The position numbers and the translations under genes were made by a program. DNA of 51,723 bases from an uncultured Erysipelotrichaceae bacterium (lineage in GTDB: Bacteria > Bacillota_I > Bacilli_A > Erysipelotrichales > Erysipelotrichaceae): contig CALVFJ010000009.1 in the NCBI GenBank assembly GCA_944326795.1, forward strand, positions 1 through 51,723, written 5' to 3'. Below are positions 35,507 through 43,166 of this stretch, piece after piece. The stretch's first letter is position 1; every line of letters begins with the position of its first letter. The notes under the pieces were generated by a model, which was given only the letters and a program-made list of their open reading frames with translations, made no database searches and had not been told where the DNA came from.

Positions 35507-36643
35507 ATGTTAGCAGTTGGATTAATGTCTGGAACATCATTGGACGGTATTGATGCTGTTTTATGCGAGATTGAAGGTTATTCTATTAATACTAAGATCA
35601 AACAATTAGCATTCATAACCATGGATATTCCAGAATATGTCAAGGAAAAGATCAAGCGTTGTTGTGCTAACGAAGCAAATGTAGCCGATGTTTGTTCTTT
35701 AAATTTTGAATTTGGGGAATTATTGGCAGAAGCTGTAAAAAAAGTATGCGCCATCAAAAACATATCAACCAATGAATTGGCTTTTGTTGCTAGTCATGGT
35801 CAAACGATCTATCATTTGCCTAAAGCAACGAAAGATCATGTTGCTAGTACATTGCAGATAGGTGAAGGTGCGATCATCGCTCAACGTTGTCATTGTTTGG
35901 TGATTAATAATTTTAGGGTTAAAGATATGGCGGCAGGAGGCGAAGGAGCTCCGTTGGTTCCGTTTAGCGAATATATACTTTATCGCAATGGTGATCATGC
36001 GATTGCTTTGCAAAATATCGGTGGGATTGGTAATGTAACCGTAATTAGTTCTAATGCAGATATCGATGAGGTATTTGCTTTTGATACTGGTCCTGGAAAT
36101 ATGATGATCGATGAAGCAATGCAATTGCTTTATGGGGAAAAATATGATGATCATGGGCAAATTGCAGCTAAGGGCAAGATCATCGTAAGTTTGCAAGAAG
36201 AATTGGCTCAACACCCTTATATAACGATGGATCCGCCCAAAACAACAGGCAGGGAAGTGTTTGGAGCTTTTATGGTCAAAGATATTTTGGCACGTTATCA
36301 AGATGCAAAGAAAGCTGATATCATAACGACTTTTACTTGGTTTACCGCTTATAGCATAGCCAGAAATTACCAGCTGTTCATATTGCCGAAGCACAAGATC
36401 AAAGAAGTTATTTTAGGTGGCGGTGGAGCTCACAATGATACCTTAAAGGCTATGCTTCAGCAGCAATTACCTGGTATCAAGATTTTGACCCAGGAAGACA
36501 AAGGATATTCCAGCGATGCCAAAGAAGCGATTGCTTTTGTGATCTTAGGCAACGAAACATTGCATAAGCAATTTTCAAATGTGCCAACAGCTACCGGCGC
36601 TAAGCAAAAAGTTATCTTAGGCAATATCGTTTATCCTGATTAA
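35507..36643 (+). CDS. anmK: Anhydro-N-acetylmuramic acid kinase
   Basis: A 378-residue kinase, typical length. Signatures are LAVGLMSGTSLDGIDAVL at the start, ASHGQTIYHLP, LQIGEGAIIA, FDTGPGNMMIDEAM and VILGGGGAHND. It opens and phosphorylates 1,6-anhydroMurNAc to MurNAc-6-P, which MurQ then uses. The presence of AnmK means that lytic transglycosylase products are a substrate source as well. AGGAGG lies before the ATG, 25 bp after the RpiR gene. Confidence 0.95.
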   Translation: MLAVGLMSGTSLDGIDAVLCEIEGYSINTKIKQLAFITMDIPEYVKEKIKRCCANEANVADVCSLNFEFGELLAEAVKKVCAIKNISTNELAFVASHGQTIYHLPKATKDHVASTLQIGEGAIIAQRCHCLVINNFRVKDMAAGGEGAPLVPFSEYILYRNGDHAIALQNIGGIGNVTVISSNADIDEVFAFDTGPGNMMIDEAMQLLYGEKYDDHGQIAAKGKIIVSLQEELAQHPYITMDPPKTTGREVFGAFMVKDILARYQDAKKADIITTFTWFTAYSIARNYQLFILPKHKIKEVILGGGGAHNDTLKAMLQQQLPGIKILTQEDKGYSSDAKEAIAFVILGNETLHKQFSNVPTATGAKQKVILGNIVYPD

Positions 36644-36685
36644 TTGATATTTTAATTAAAAAATATCAAAGATATGCATTATAAT
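36644..36685 (+). promoter_or_regulatory. Palindrome and -10 before the hybrid kinase gene
   Basis: TTGATATTTT (36644-36653) pairs with AAAATATCAA (36660-36669), ten bp with a 6-nt loop and no T run. TATAAT follows at 36680-36685. The palindrome covers the expected -35 area, so it may be an operator rather than a terminator. Confidence 0.45.
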
Positions 36686-36715
36686 AGAAACGATGATAAT
36701 GCGAGGTAATTGCAG

Positions 36716-39235
36716 ATGAAAAGAAAAAATCATAATGTGATCGTTGTGATCACAGCTTCGTGCTTACTGATCGTCTTTGCATTTATGATCTATTGGAGCA
36801 CGATCCTTGTTCGCAATAAGATCTTATATAATGCTGATACCATGGGTACTTATCTGGTTCAAAGCTATGCTACGGAAGAAACCAATATTTTAAACATGCA
36901 CAAGATCTTTTTAAAGCTGGGTTCGACCTATATCAATGAATATAAAGAACAAGGCATAAGTATGGAGACATTGCATGAATGGATGCAAAAGTATGCTGAA
37001 AATATTGCGCAAACGATCGGTTATGATATAGTTGATCCCTATGCGGTCATCGATGGTCAGATCGTAGCCGCCTATCCATGGGAAGGTGGCAGTGATTATG
37101 ATTATGCCAATACTAGCTGGTATCAAAATGCCATGGAAGCTGATGGCAAGATCATTACGACCGATCTATCCACGGATGCGATTACTAGTAAGAAACTGAT
37201 AACGTTGGCAATGAAATTAAATGATGATGGAGATGTCTTAGCTTTTGATATTTTTAATGATAATTTTCATGCTAAAAAAGAGCGAGAATCAATGCCGGAT
37301 GAATCATCTTTCTTCTTATACGATGCTAGTGGCAACCTGATGTATTATAACAGCACCTTAGATAATGATGATTATCATCAGTTTATCGATCAGCTATATG
37401 AAGATGTAAAAAAAGGAATATATGATCCATACGATTCTTTCTTCGTTGATACCAATGGCAATAAGCGTGGCGTATATTATGCTATATTAAGCAATGGTTG
37501 GGTAGCGGTGATAACCATTCCTACCAATCAGCTATTACATGGTGATATGGACTCAGTGATGTATCTGTTGGTAGGAATGTCGGCAGTCTTGCTAATTGGC
37601 TTGGCAATCTTGATCGTTTACAATATGTTTAAAGATCGAAAGAATCGTTATGTCAATGAAACCTTAAAGATCTTAGGCAATACTTATTATGCGATATATC
37701 GTATCAATTATGAAAATGCCACTTACCAAGCGATCAAATCAAATGAAGATATGGCTGATCTAATAACAACGAAAGGGCATTATGAAGATTTGATCAAAGC
37801 AATCAAGCTTAAGGTTGAAGAAAGAACCTATGAAGAATTTGAACGTAGTTTTTCCTTGCAAAATATCAGAAGCTTGATCGATAAGAAAGTTTATGAATTT
37901 GGCGGTGATTTCCAACGTAAGTTTGATGATGGATACCATTGGGTTAGCATTCATATCATTTATAGTCAGCAGCTAGGTATCAATGAAGTGCTTATGTGCT
38001 TTAAAAACGTAGATACCGAAAAGCGTAAGCAGTTGGATCAATATCGTATCATGGAAAATGCTTTGAAGATTTCAAAACAAGCTACAAATAAAAAGAATAT
38101 ATTTTTCAGCAATGTTTCCCATGATATGCGTACACCACTTAATGCCATCATTGGTTTGTCAAAATTAGCTATGGAAAATAAAGATGATTCGAATAAAGTA
38201 ATGGATTATCTGCAGAAAATATCTCGTTCAGGAGGCCAATTGTTAAATTTGATCAATGATATCTTAGATATTTCTAAAATGGAGCAAGGTGGCAAAAATG
38301 CTTTGAATTATAAGATGATCAATCTAGATGAATGTATCAATGAAAATGTTAGCGTTTTTACCGATACCTGCAAAGAAGCACATAAGCATATGGAGTATCA
38401 TTGTAATGCTAAAGATCTAAACGTATATGCTGATGATTTCCGCTTGAAGCAGATTTTGAATAATCTGATCAGCAATGCCATCAAATACAGCTTGGAAAAT
38501 GCCACGATCAAGGTGACGTTAAATCAGATCGAACAAAACAGCAATATCGGTAAGTATCAGATCATCGTTGAAGATAATGGCATTGGCATGACCAAGGAAT
38601 TTTTAAATATCATCTTTGAACCGTTTGCCCAAGAGACGATGTTTAGACCTACTAATGTAACAGGTACAGGCTTAGGAATGTCGATCGTCAAAGGAATAGT
38701 GCAGCAGATGAGCGGAGAAATCGCGGTTGAAAGCGAAGTAGGCAAAGGCTCAAAATTCACGGTTACCTTACCGTTAGAAATCGTCAATAATTATCGTCAG
38801 GATAAAGTGCAAGATCAGACAAAAGATGTTCAAGAATATGATCTGCAAGGAAAAAAGATCCTGTTGGTCGAAGATAATAATATCAATATGGAAATTGCCA
38901 AAGAGATGCTGGAAATGTTTGGTGGTGAGGTCATTGAAGCATGGAATGGCTTAGAAGCAGTAGAAATATTCAGCAAATCCCAAATCAATGAATTTGATCT
39001 TATCTTGATGGATATGCAGATGCCGAAAATGGATGGTTGTACGGCGGCTAGAACCATCAGAGAAATGGATCGTGATGATGCAAAGAGAATCTTGATCATT
39101 GCGCTTACCGCTAATGCTTTTGCCGAAGATATCGCTGCAACCAGCGCAGCTGGTATGAATGGACATGTTTCTAAACCAATTGATTTTAAACAATTATTAG
39201 CAACGATTGCCAAATTAAAAAAAGACATCGAATGA
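36716..39235 (+). CDS. Hybrid sensor histidine kinase with extracellular Cache-like domain
   Basis: An 839-residue sensor. ATG 36716 is chosen with GAGGT 8 nt upstream; TTG 36710 is too close to it. A first membrane helix (about 8-30), an extracellular ligand-binding region (about 31-280, Cache-like, with YPWEGGSDYDYANTSWYQNA in pieces), a second helix (about 280-303), a linker or PAS-like region, HisKA with H469 in NVSHDMRTPLNAIIG, an ATPase (NLISNAIKYS, VEDNGIGM, GTGLGMSIVKG), then a receiver with D766 in LILMDMQMPKMDG. No output partner adjoins. Its place after anmK hints at sensing cell-wall fragments, but that is unproven. Confidence 0.88.
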   Translation: MKRKNHNVIVVITASCLLIVFAFMIYWSTILVRNKILYNADTMGTYLVQSYATEETNILNMHKIFLKLGSTYINEYKEQGISMETLHEWMQKYAENIAQTIGYDIVDPYAVIDGQIVAAYPWEGGSDYDYANTSWYQNAMEADGKIITTDLSTDAITSKKLITLAMKLNDDGDVLAFDIFNDNFHAKKERESMPDESSFFLYDASGNLMYYNSTLDNDDYHQFIDQLYEDVKKGIYDPYDSFFVDTNGNKRGVYYAILSNGWVAVITIPTNQLLHGDMDSVMYLLVGMSAVLLIGLAILIVYNMFKDRKNRYVNETLKILGNTYYAIYRINYENATYQAIKSNEDMADLITTKGHYEDLIKAIKLKVEERTYEEFERSFSLQNIRSLIDKKVYEFGGDFQRKFDDGYHWVSIHIIYSQQLGINEVLMCFKNVDTEKRKQLDQYRIMENALKISKQATNKKNIFFSNVSHDMRTPLNAIIGLSKLAMENKDDSNKVMDYLQKISRSGGQLLNLINDILDISKMEQGGKNALNYKMINLDECINENVSVFTDTCKEAHKHMEYHCNAKDLNVYADDFRLKQILNNLISNAIKYSLENATIKVTLNQIEQNSNIGKYQIIVEDNGIGMTKEFLNIIFEPFAQETMFRPTNVTGTGLGMSIVKGIVQQMSGEIAVESEVGKGSKFTVTLPLEIVNNYRQDKVQDQTKDVQEYDLQGKKILLVEDNNINMEIAKEMLEMFGGEVIEAWNGLEAVEIFSKSQINEFDLILMDMQMPKMDGCTAARTIREMDRDDAKRILIIALTANAFAEDIAATSAAGMNGHVSKPIDFKQLLATIAKLKKDIE

Positions 39236-39248
39236 TGTCTTTTTTTTT
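39221..39248 (+). terminator. Terminator overlapping the hybrid kinase stop codon
   Basis: AAAGACATC (39221-39229) pairs with GATGTCTTT (39234-39242), followed by T to 39248. The TGA stop codon lies in the loop and stem. Confidence 0.88.
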
Positions 39249-39254
39249 GTGGGA

Positions 39255-39284
39255 TTGACCTTGGTAAGAAGAAAAGTATATAAT
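39255..39284 (+). promoter_or_regulatory. Promoter of the small membrane protein gene
   Basis: TTGACC (39255-39260), an 18-bp spacer and TATAAT (39279-39284). A close match to a housekeeping promoter. Confidence 0.7.
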
Positions 39285-39334
39285 AAATTTAGTTAGTTGA
39301 TGATAACTTTGTGTTCAAAAGAAAGAGGTTAATG

Positions 39335-39502
39335 ATGAAAAAACAGCTTATTTCTTATTTGTGGTTAATAGGGTCTATTGTCTGGGGCGTAAATGCTTTG
39401 GGCAATTATCTGCAAAATAAGCAAGGCATGGCAATAATAAATATTATCATCATGATCTTATTTTTGCTTCATGCTGTGCAAGGATTTATGGAAAATAAAT
39501 AA
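39335..39502 (+). CDS. Small two-helix membrane protein
   Basis: A 55-residue protein with two hydrophobic helices, about 5-20 and 28-48, separated by LGNYLQNKQG. AAAGAGG (39322-39328) is 6 nt before ATG 39335, which I prefer to ATG 39332 or GTG 39311. It has a good promoter upstream and a terminator directly at its stop, so it is an independent unit. I cannot assign a function. Confidence 0.65.
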   Translation: MKKQLISYLWLIGSIVWGVNALGNYLQNKQGMAIINIIIMILFLLHAVQGFMENK

Positions 39503-39522
39503 AAAAGCCTTTTTCAAGGCCT
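39501..39522. terminator. Bidirectional terminator between small membrane gene and tRNA-Leu
   Basis: On the minus strand AAGGCCTT and AAGGCTTT flank GAAA, followed by T residues, closing the tRNA-Leu(CAA) unit. It also stops the plus-strand gene ending at 39502. Nearly the same sequence ends the other tRNA-Leu unit at 26421. Confidence 0.75.
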
Positions 39523-39537
39523 TAGATATTTAAGCAA

Positions 39538-39624
39538 TGGTGCCCGAGGCCGGACTCGAACCGGCACGGTATCGCTACCGATGGATTTTGAGTCCATTGC
39601 GTCTACCAGTTTCACCACTCGGGC
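39538..39624 (-). tRNA. tRNA-Leu (CAA)
   Basis: 87 nt with encoded CCA; acceptor GCCCGAG/CTCGGGC; anticodon loop CTCAAAA between ATGGA and TCCAT gives CAA; long variable arm. A lone tRNA gene. Confidence 0.95.
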
Positions 39625-39663
39625 ATGCTCAAATATTATATAATAGTTTGTATTAATTTGCAA

Positions 39664-41121
39664 TCACATATTTAAATTTTTGAAAAATTTATCAGCATAA
39701 CTAAGATAATGCTCCAGATCAAAGCATGTAATGCTATGATCTTTGGTTATTTCTTCGCAAAGATGATTATAAAACCATACAGCCATGACGCAGGCAAGGT
39801 AATTATCTTTTACTAAAGCACAAAGGGCGCAAATAAATCCTGTTAGCAGATCACCGCTGCCTGCGCGAGCCAAGGCTTGATTGCCATGGGTATTGATATA
39901 TGTTTCACCATTAGGAGAAACGATGATCGTGTTGGTATCTTTCAATACCACGATGGTATGATAATCTTTGGCAAATTCTTTAGCTAAGCTAATCTTATGC
40001 GCTTTAACCAATTCTATAGGCTTGTTGATCAGGTCGGCAAATTCTTTGATATGAGGCGTTATGATCAATTGGGGCTTGCTTAGCTTTAAGATAAAAAGCT
40101 TATCGATCAAAAGACGAATCGCTTGAGCATCCAAGATTACGGTCTTATATGAATATTGTAGCAATACTTCAAGAATATCGTTGCGATAAGGTAAGCGATC
40201 TATTCCGCTGCCATAACATATGGCATCAACATTATGCATGATGCTTTCGATTGCTGAGCGGAAACAATTGCGATCAAAGGGGTGGAACACCACGTTAGCA
40301 AAGCGGGATGCTAAGATCGGATAGATCGTATCTTCGCATGCTACATGAAGATAGCTCATTCCACATGATAATGCACCGATGGTATTTAGGATGGCAGCTC
40401 CTGCCATGCCGAATGATCCACCGATTATCAATGATTTTCCATTGCAACCTTTATGATCGTTAACTTTGATCTTAGGATAGGATTGTATAAAAGTTTCTTG
40501 ATCCATCGTATAAAAATCGGTTTTATTTACTTTAGTTAAAGGAAGATCGATCAACATTAGTTTTTTAAACATTTGGTGTTCTTTTTGGAACATATGAAAT
40601 GGTTTATAATGACCTAAAGCGATGGTTAGATCTGATTTGAAGGCATGCGGGTCACAGCAAGGGTCATCAGCTTCACAACCGCTGTTGATATCGATGCTGA
40701 TCTTATAGGCATCAATCTTATTCAATTTATCAAAAAGCGCTTTTTCCTTATAGCGAATATGTCCTTTGAAACTAAAGCCATAGATGCAATCGATGATGAT
40801 CGTAGGATGATAAATGCTGATGTCGCTTAATATATACGTAGATGGCAGAGCATTGAGCAATTGCTGATTTTCCAAGGTTTTAGCTTTTTCGTGAAATAAG
40901 TAAACCGCGATATCATGACCTTGGTGCAGCAAAAGCTTGGCTAAGGCCAAGCCATCTGAACCATTATTACCTTTACCGCAAACGATCATGATCTTGTCAT
41001 CTTTTTTGATCATTGGTTCGATGACATTAAATAAAGCTTTGCCAACTTCATCGATCAGTTCCATGGTCGATAAAGGTGTCATTGCTTCGATTGCTTGCAT
41101 TTGCTCAACATTTACGATCAT
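39664..41121 (-). CDS. nnr: Bifunctional NAD(P)HX epimerase/dehydratase
   Basis: A 485-residue metabolite-repair enzyme that restores hydrated NADH or NADPH. The N-terminal YjeF_N epimerase part (about 1-205) has IMIVCGKGNNGSDGLALAKLL in pieces (CGKGNNGSDG). The C-terminal ADP/ATP-dependent dehydratase (about 215-480) has GGSFGMAGAAILN, LIITPHIKEFADL and ARAGSGDLLTG with the catalytic Asp. ATAGGAGA precedes the ATG. A TTGACA promoter on the minus strand overlaps that of the divergent gene at 41233. Confidence 0.92.
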   Translation of the reverse strand: MIVNVEQMQAIEAMTPLSTMELIDEVGKALFNVIEPMIKKDDKIMIVCGKGNNGSDGLALAKLLLHQGHDIAVYLFHEKAKTLENQQLLNALPSTYILSDISIYHPTIIIDCIYGFSFKGHIRYKEKALFDKLNKIDAYKISIDINSGCEADDPCCDPHAFKSDLTIALGHYKPFHMFQKEHQMFKKLMLIDLPLTKVNKTDFYTMDQETFIQSYPKIKVNDHKGCNGKSLIIGGSFGMAGAAILNTIGALSCGMSYLHVACEDTIYPILASRFANVVFHPFDRNCFRSAIESIMHNVDAICYGSGIDRLPYRNDILEVLLQYSYKTVILDAQAIRLLIDKLFILKLSKPQLIITPHIKEFADLINKPIELVKAHKISLAKEFAKDYHTIVVLKDTNTIIVSPNGETYINTHGNQALARAGSGDLLTGFICALCALVKDNYLACVMAVWFYNHLCEEITKDHSITCFDLEHYLSYADKFFKNLNM

Positions 41122-41163
41122 ATGTAAAAATCTCCTATAATTATTTTAGCAATAAAACATTTT

Positions 41164-41205
41164 ATTTTAAATATTATTTACATTTTTGTCAAAATTTTTT
41201 ATAAT
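41164..41205. promoter_or_regulatory. Overlapping divergent promoters of nnr and the lysine-rich gene
   Basis: Plus strand: TTTACA (41177-41182), 17 bp, TATAAT (41200-41205). Minus strand: TTGACA (41192-41187), 17 bp, TAAAAT (41169-41164). The two -35 regions interleave, so polymerase can probably serve only one direction at a time. Confidence 0.75.
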
Positions 41206-41232
41206 ACAATAGAAGCAAGGGAGGCGATTGTA

Positions 41233-41655
41233 ATGGCTGAAAAGAAAACAACTAAGAAAACTGCTACACCTAAGAAAGAAAAAGTAACGAAAGTTGCTGT
41301 AGAAGAAGTTAAAGAAACAAAAAAACCAGTTAAAAAATCTGCTCCTAAAAAACCAGCTGTTGAAAAGAAATCATTGCAACATTATATTGATGTGATCAAC
41401 TGGAAAAAATGGGAAGCACATAACATGGATTGGCTATATATCGAAGTTAATGCTGGGGATTTATTAACGGAGATCGAAGCAGGTGTCAGCAATCTTAAAA
41501 CGGCATGCAATGCAATCTTAGATTGTATGCTTGAAGGTGATACTTTTATCGTTGAACCAAAATCAAAGACTAAAGTTAGTGCATCTTTAACGGTTAGATA
41601 TTATTGCGATAACTTAAGCGAAACCAGAAAAAAATATTCCGAAGTAAATGAATAA
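41233..41655 (+). CDS. Lysine-rich histone-like tail protein
   Basis: A 140-residue protein in two parts. Residues 1-47 are almost wholly Lys, Thr, Ala, Pro, Val and Glu with repeated KK or PKK, like histone H1 or Hc1-type DNA-binding tails. Residues 48-140 form a compact domain starting LQHYIDVINWKKWEAHNMDW, predicted alpha/beta. GGGAGG precedes the ATG and the promoter is near consensus, so it may be abundant. DNA or RNA binding is inferred from composition only; I know no family name for the second part. Confidence 0.7.
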   Translation: MAEKKTTKKTATPKKEKVTKVAVEEVKETKKPVKKSAPKKPAVEKKSLQHYIDVINWKKWEAHNMDWLYIEVNAGDLLTEIEAGVSNLKTACNAILDCMLEGDTFIVEPKSKTKVSASLTVRYYCDNLSETRKKYSEVNE

Positions 41656-41656
41656 G

Positions 41657-41682
41657 AAAAAAGCCTCTACTAAGAGGCTTTT
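41657..41682. terminator. Bidirectional terminator shared by convergent genes
   Basis: AAAAGCCTCT (41659-41668) pairs with AGAGGCTTTT (41673-41682). The last four codons of the minus-strand gene lie inside the stem. Confidence 0.88.
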
Positions 41683-42140
41683 AAATTGGTCAAAAAGATG
41701 GAAGAGCAGCTAATATATAAGATTTCACAAACTCCAATTATCGACCCGTATTGTAAGATCAAGGCCAGACAGACACCGATCATCATTAAGTAAAGTTTTT
41801 TGAAATTTAATGGCAGATGGATATATGTTAGATAGTTAAAGATGAATAGAGCAGCATATGCTAAAAATACATGCCAAAAACTATAAAAAACATGCTCTAG
41901 ATCATAAGGTATCCATAAGGTTGTAAAGCTCAATAAAAAGAAGATCCTGGCATACTTTATATTAAGATCCTTTAATAGATAATAAAAATAAGCTAAGATC
42001 AAACATGCGGATAATCTAATTGGCCAAAGATGTAGCAATGAGGTATAGTTTGCAATGAAAAGCCGATAATGCCAACCGGTAATGATCATAAATGCAGGTA
42101 CCCCCAAATAACCAAAAATTTTTAAAAATAATTTTCTCAT
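41670..42140 (-). CDS. Small multi-helix membrane protein, possibly leaderless
   Basis: A 156-residue protein with about five membrane helices and a basic start (MRKLFLKIFGYLG). I do not recognise a family, although WHYRLF and IRLSACLILAYF recall small acyltransferase-like or TraX-like membrane proteins. There is no Shine-Dalgarno sequence. Instead an extended -10, TGGTATAAT, ends 6 nt before the ATG on the minus strand, which would place the transcript start at or next to the start codon. It is divergent from pheA. Confidence 0.6.
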   Translation of the reverse strand: MRKLFLKIFGYLGVPAFMIITGWHYRLFIANYTSLLHLWPIRLSACLILAYFYYLLKDLNIKYARIFFLLSFTTLWIPYDLEHVFYSFWHVFLAYAALFIFNYLTYIHLPLNFKKLYLMMIGVCLALILQYGSIIGVCEILYISCSSIFLTNLKAS

Positions 42141-42175
42141 GGTAAAATTATACCAAAGAAAGTAGGGGAAAATAA

Positions 42176-43000
42176 ATGTATAAAGTAGGATTTCAGGGAA
42201 AAAATGGTACTTTCAGCGATCTGGCGGTCGATCGTTTTTTTGCCGGTAAGGATTTTCAAAAAGCAAATTATCCCAATTTTAAACTAATCATCAAAGATTT
42301 GGAAAAAGATAAGATCGATTATGCTTTGATACCGGTAGAAAATACTACGACTGGCATCATCTCAAGGACCTATGATTTTTTCTTTGATCATGATATCTAT
42401 GCCATAGGGGAGATATGCATCGCCATAAAAGAGCAGCTTATAGCATTACCGGGAGCTGAATTAACTGATATCCAAGAGGTTTATTCACATCCTGAAGCGT
42501 TGAGCCAATGCTCACACTTTTTAGCTGCCCATCCTGAACTGCGTTCGATAGCTTTTCAAGATACCTCGGCAAGCGTTGAACATATCAAAAACTGCAATGA
42601 TATCCATAAAGCGGCGCTAGCTAGCGCGAATGCTGCAGCATATTATGATCTACCGATCCTGCTTAAAGATGTTCAGGATAATGATCATAATATGACCAGA
42701 TTTTTATGTATCTGTCATAAACCACAAAAGGTAGAAGGCGCTAATAAGATCAGTGCTATGTTTATCTTAAAGCATGAAGCAGGATCGTTGTTTCGCTTGT
42801 TAGAAGTATTTGCCAAGAAGAATATCAATCTTTTAAAGTTAGAATCGCGTCCAATGCCCAAGCATAGCTTTGAATATTTATTTTATCTTGATTTTGAACT
42901 GTTGCCGGGCCAACCTTGTATCGAATCTTTGCTTGCAGAAGCTAGTAAGCATTGTGCGGCTCATAAGTTATTAGGTTATTATAAAGCTTATGAAATGTAA
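42176..43000 (+). CDS. pheA: Prephenate dehydratase
   Basis: A 274-residue monofunctional enzyme that turns prephenate into phenylpyruvate. The catalytic domain (about 1-180) has VGFQGKNGTFSDLA, VENTTTGII and the active-site NMTRFLCI. A C-terminal ACT domain (about 190-270) with LLKLESRPMPKHSFEYLFYLDFE (key residues ESRP) should bind phenylalanine for feedback control. No chorismate mutase domain is fused. It starts the aromatic cluster, 166 bp upstream of aroB, and is divergent from the membrane protein gene. Confidence 0.93.
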   Translation: MYKVGFQGKNGTFSDLAVDRFFAGKDFQKANYPNFKLIIKDLEKDKIDYALIPVENTTTGIISRTYDFFFDHDIYAIGEICIAIKEQLIALPGAELTDIQEVYSHPEALSQCSHFLAAHPELRSIAFQDTSASVEHIKNCNDIHKAALASANAAAYYDLPILLKDVQDNDHNMTRFLCICHKPQKVEGANKISAMFILKHEAGSLFRLLEVFAKKNINLLKLESRPMPKHSFEYLFYLDFELLPGQPCIESLLAEASKHCAAHKLLGYYKAYEM

Positions 43001-43026
43001 AAGTTTTCAGTAAAAAAATGTTTGTT

Positions 43027-43055
43027 TACATTTTTAGAATTATGTTGTAACATAT
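43027..43055 (+). promoter_or_regulatory. Probable promoter of the aroB operon
   Basis: TTTACA (43027-43032), a 17-bp spacer and TAACAT (43050-43055). It would give a leader of about 105 nt that includes the hairpin at 43121-43152. Confidence 0.45.
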
Positions 43056-43099
43056 CAGCATATAAATAAAGATATACTTTGGGATATCAGCTTGATATG

Positions 43100-43152
43100 G
43101 ACAATATATGATAAAAAGTTAGCTATATAGATATTGTCTATATAGCTTTTTT
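43100..43152 (+). terminator. Terminator hairpin in the aroB leader, candidate attenuator
   Basis: AGCTATATAGA (43121-43131) pairs perfectly with TCTATATAGCT (43137-43147), followed by six T residues, just 14 nt before the aroB ATG. No promoter can fit after it. GACAATAT (43100-43107) is the exact complement of ATATTGTC (43131-43138), which covers the loop and part of the stem, so an antiterminator form is possible. It may instead simply end pheA transcripts with some read-through. Confidence 0.6.
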
Positions 43153-43166
43153 GTTGGGGGTAAAAG

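Noticed and set aside
35765-36394. 209-codon minus-strand frame opposite anmK
   Set aside because: It is a shadow of a well-identified gene, with no ribosome site and low-complexity, family-less product.
43018-43071. Short frame MCLFTFLEL... in the aroB leader as a leader peptide for attenuation
   Set aside because: It has only two Phe and one Tyr in 17 residues, no ribosome site, and begins before the likely transcript start.
43056-43166. T-box riboswitch before aroB
   Set aside because: No T-box consensus (AGGGTGGNACC) and the leader is too short for the stem I specifier loop.
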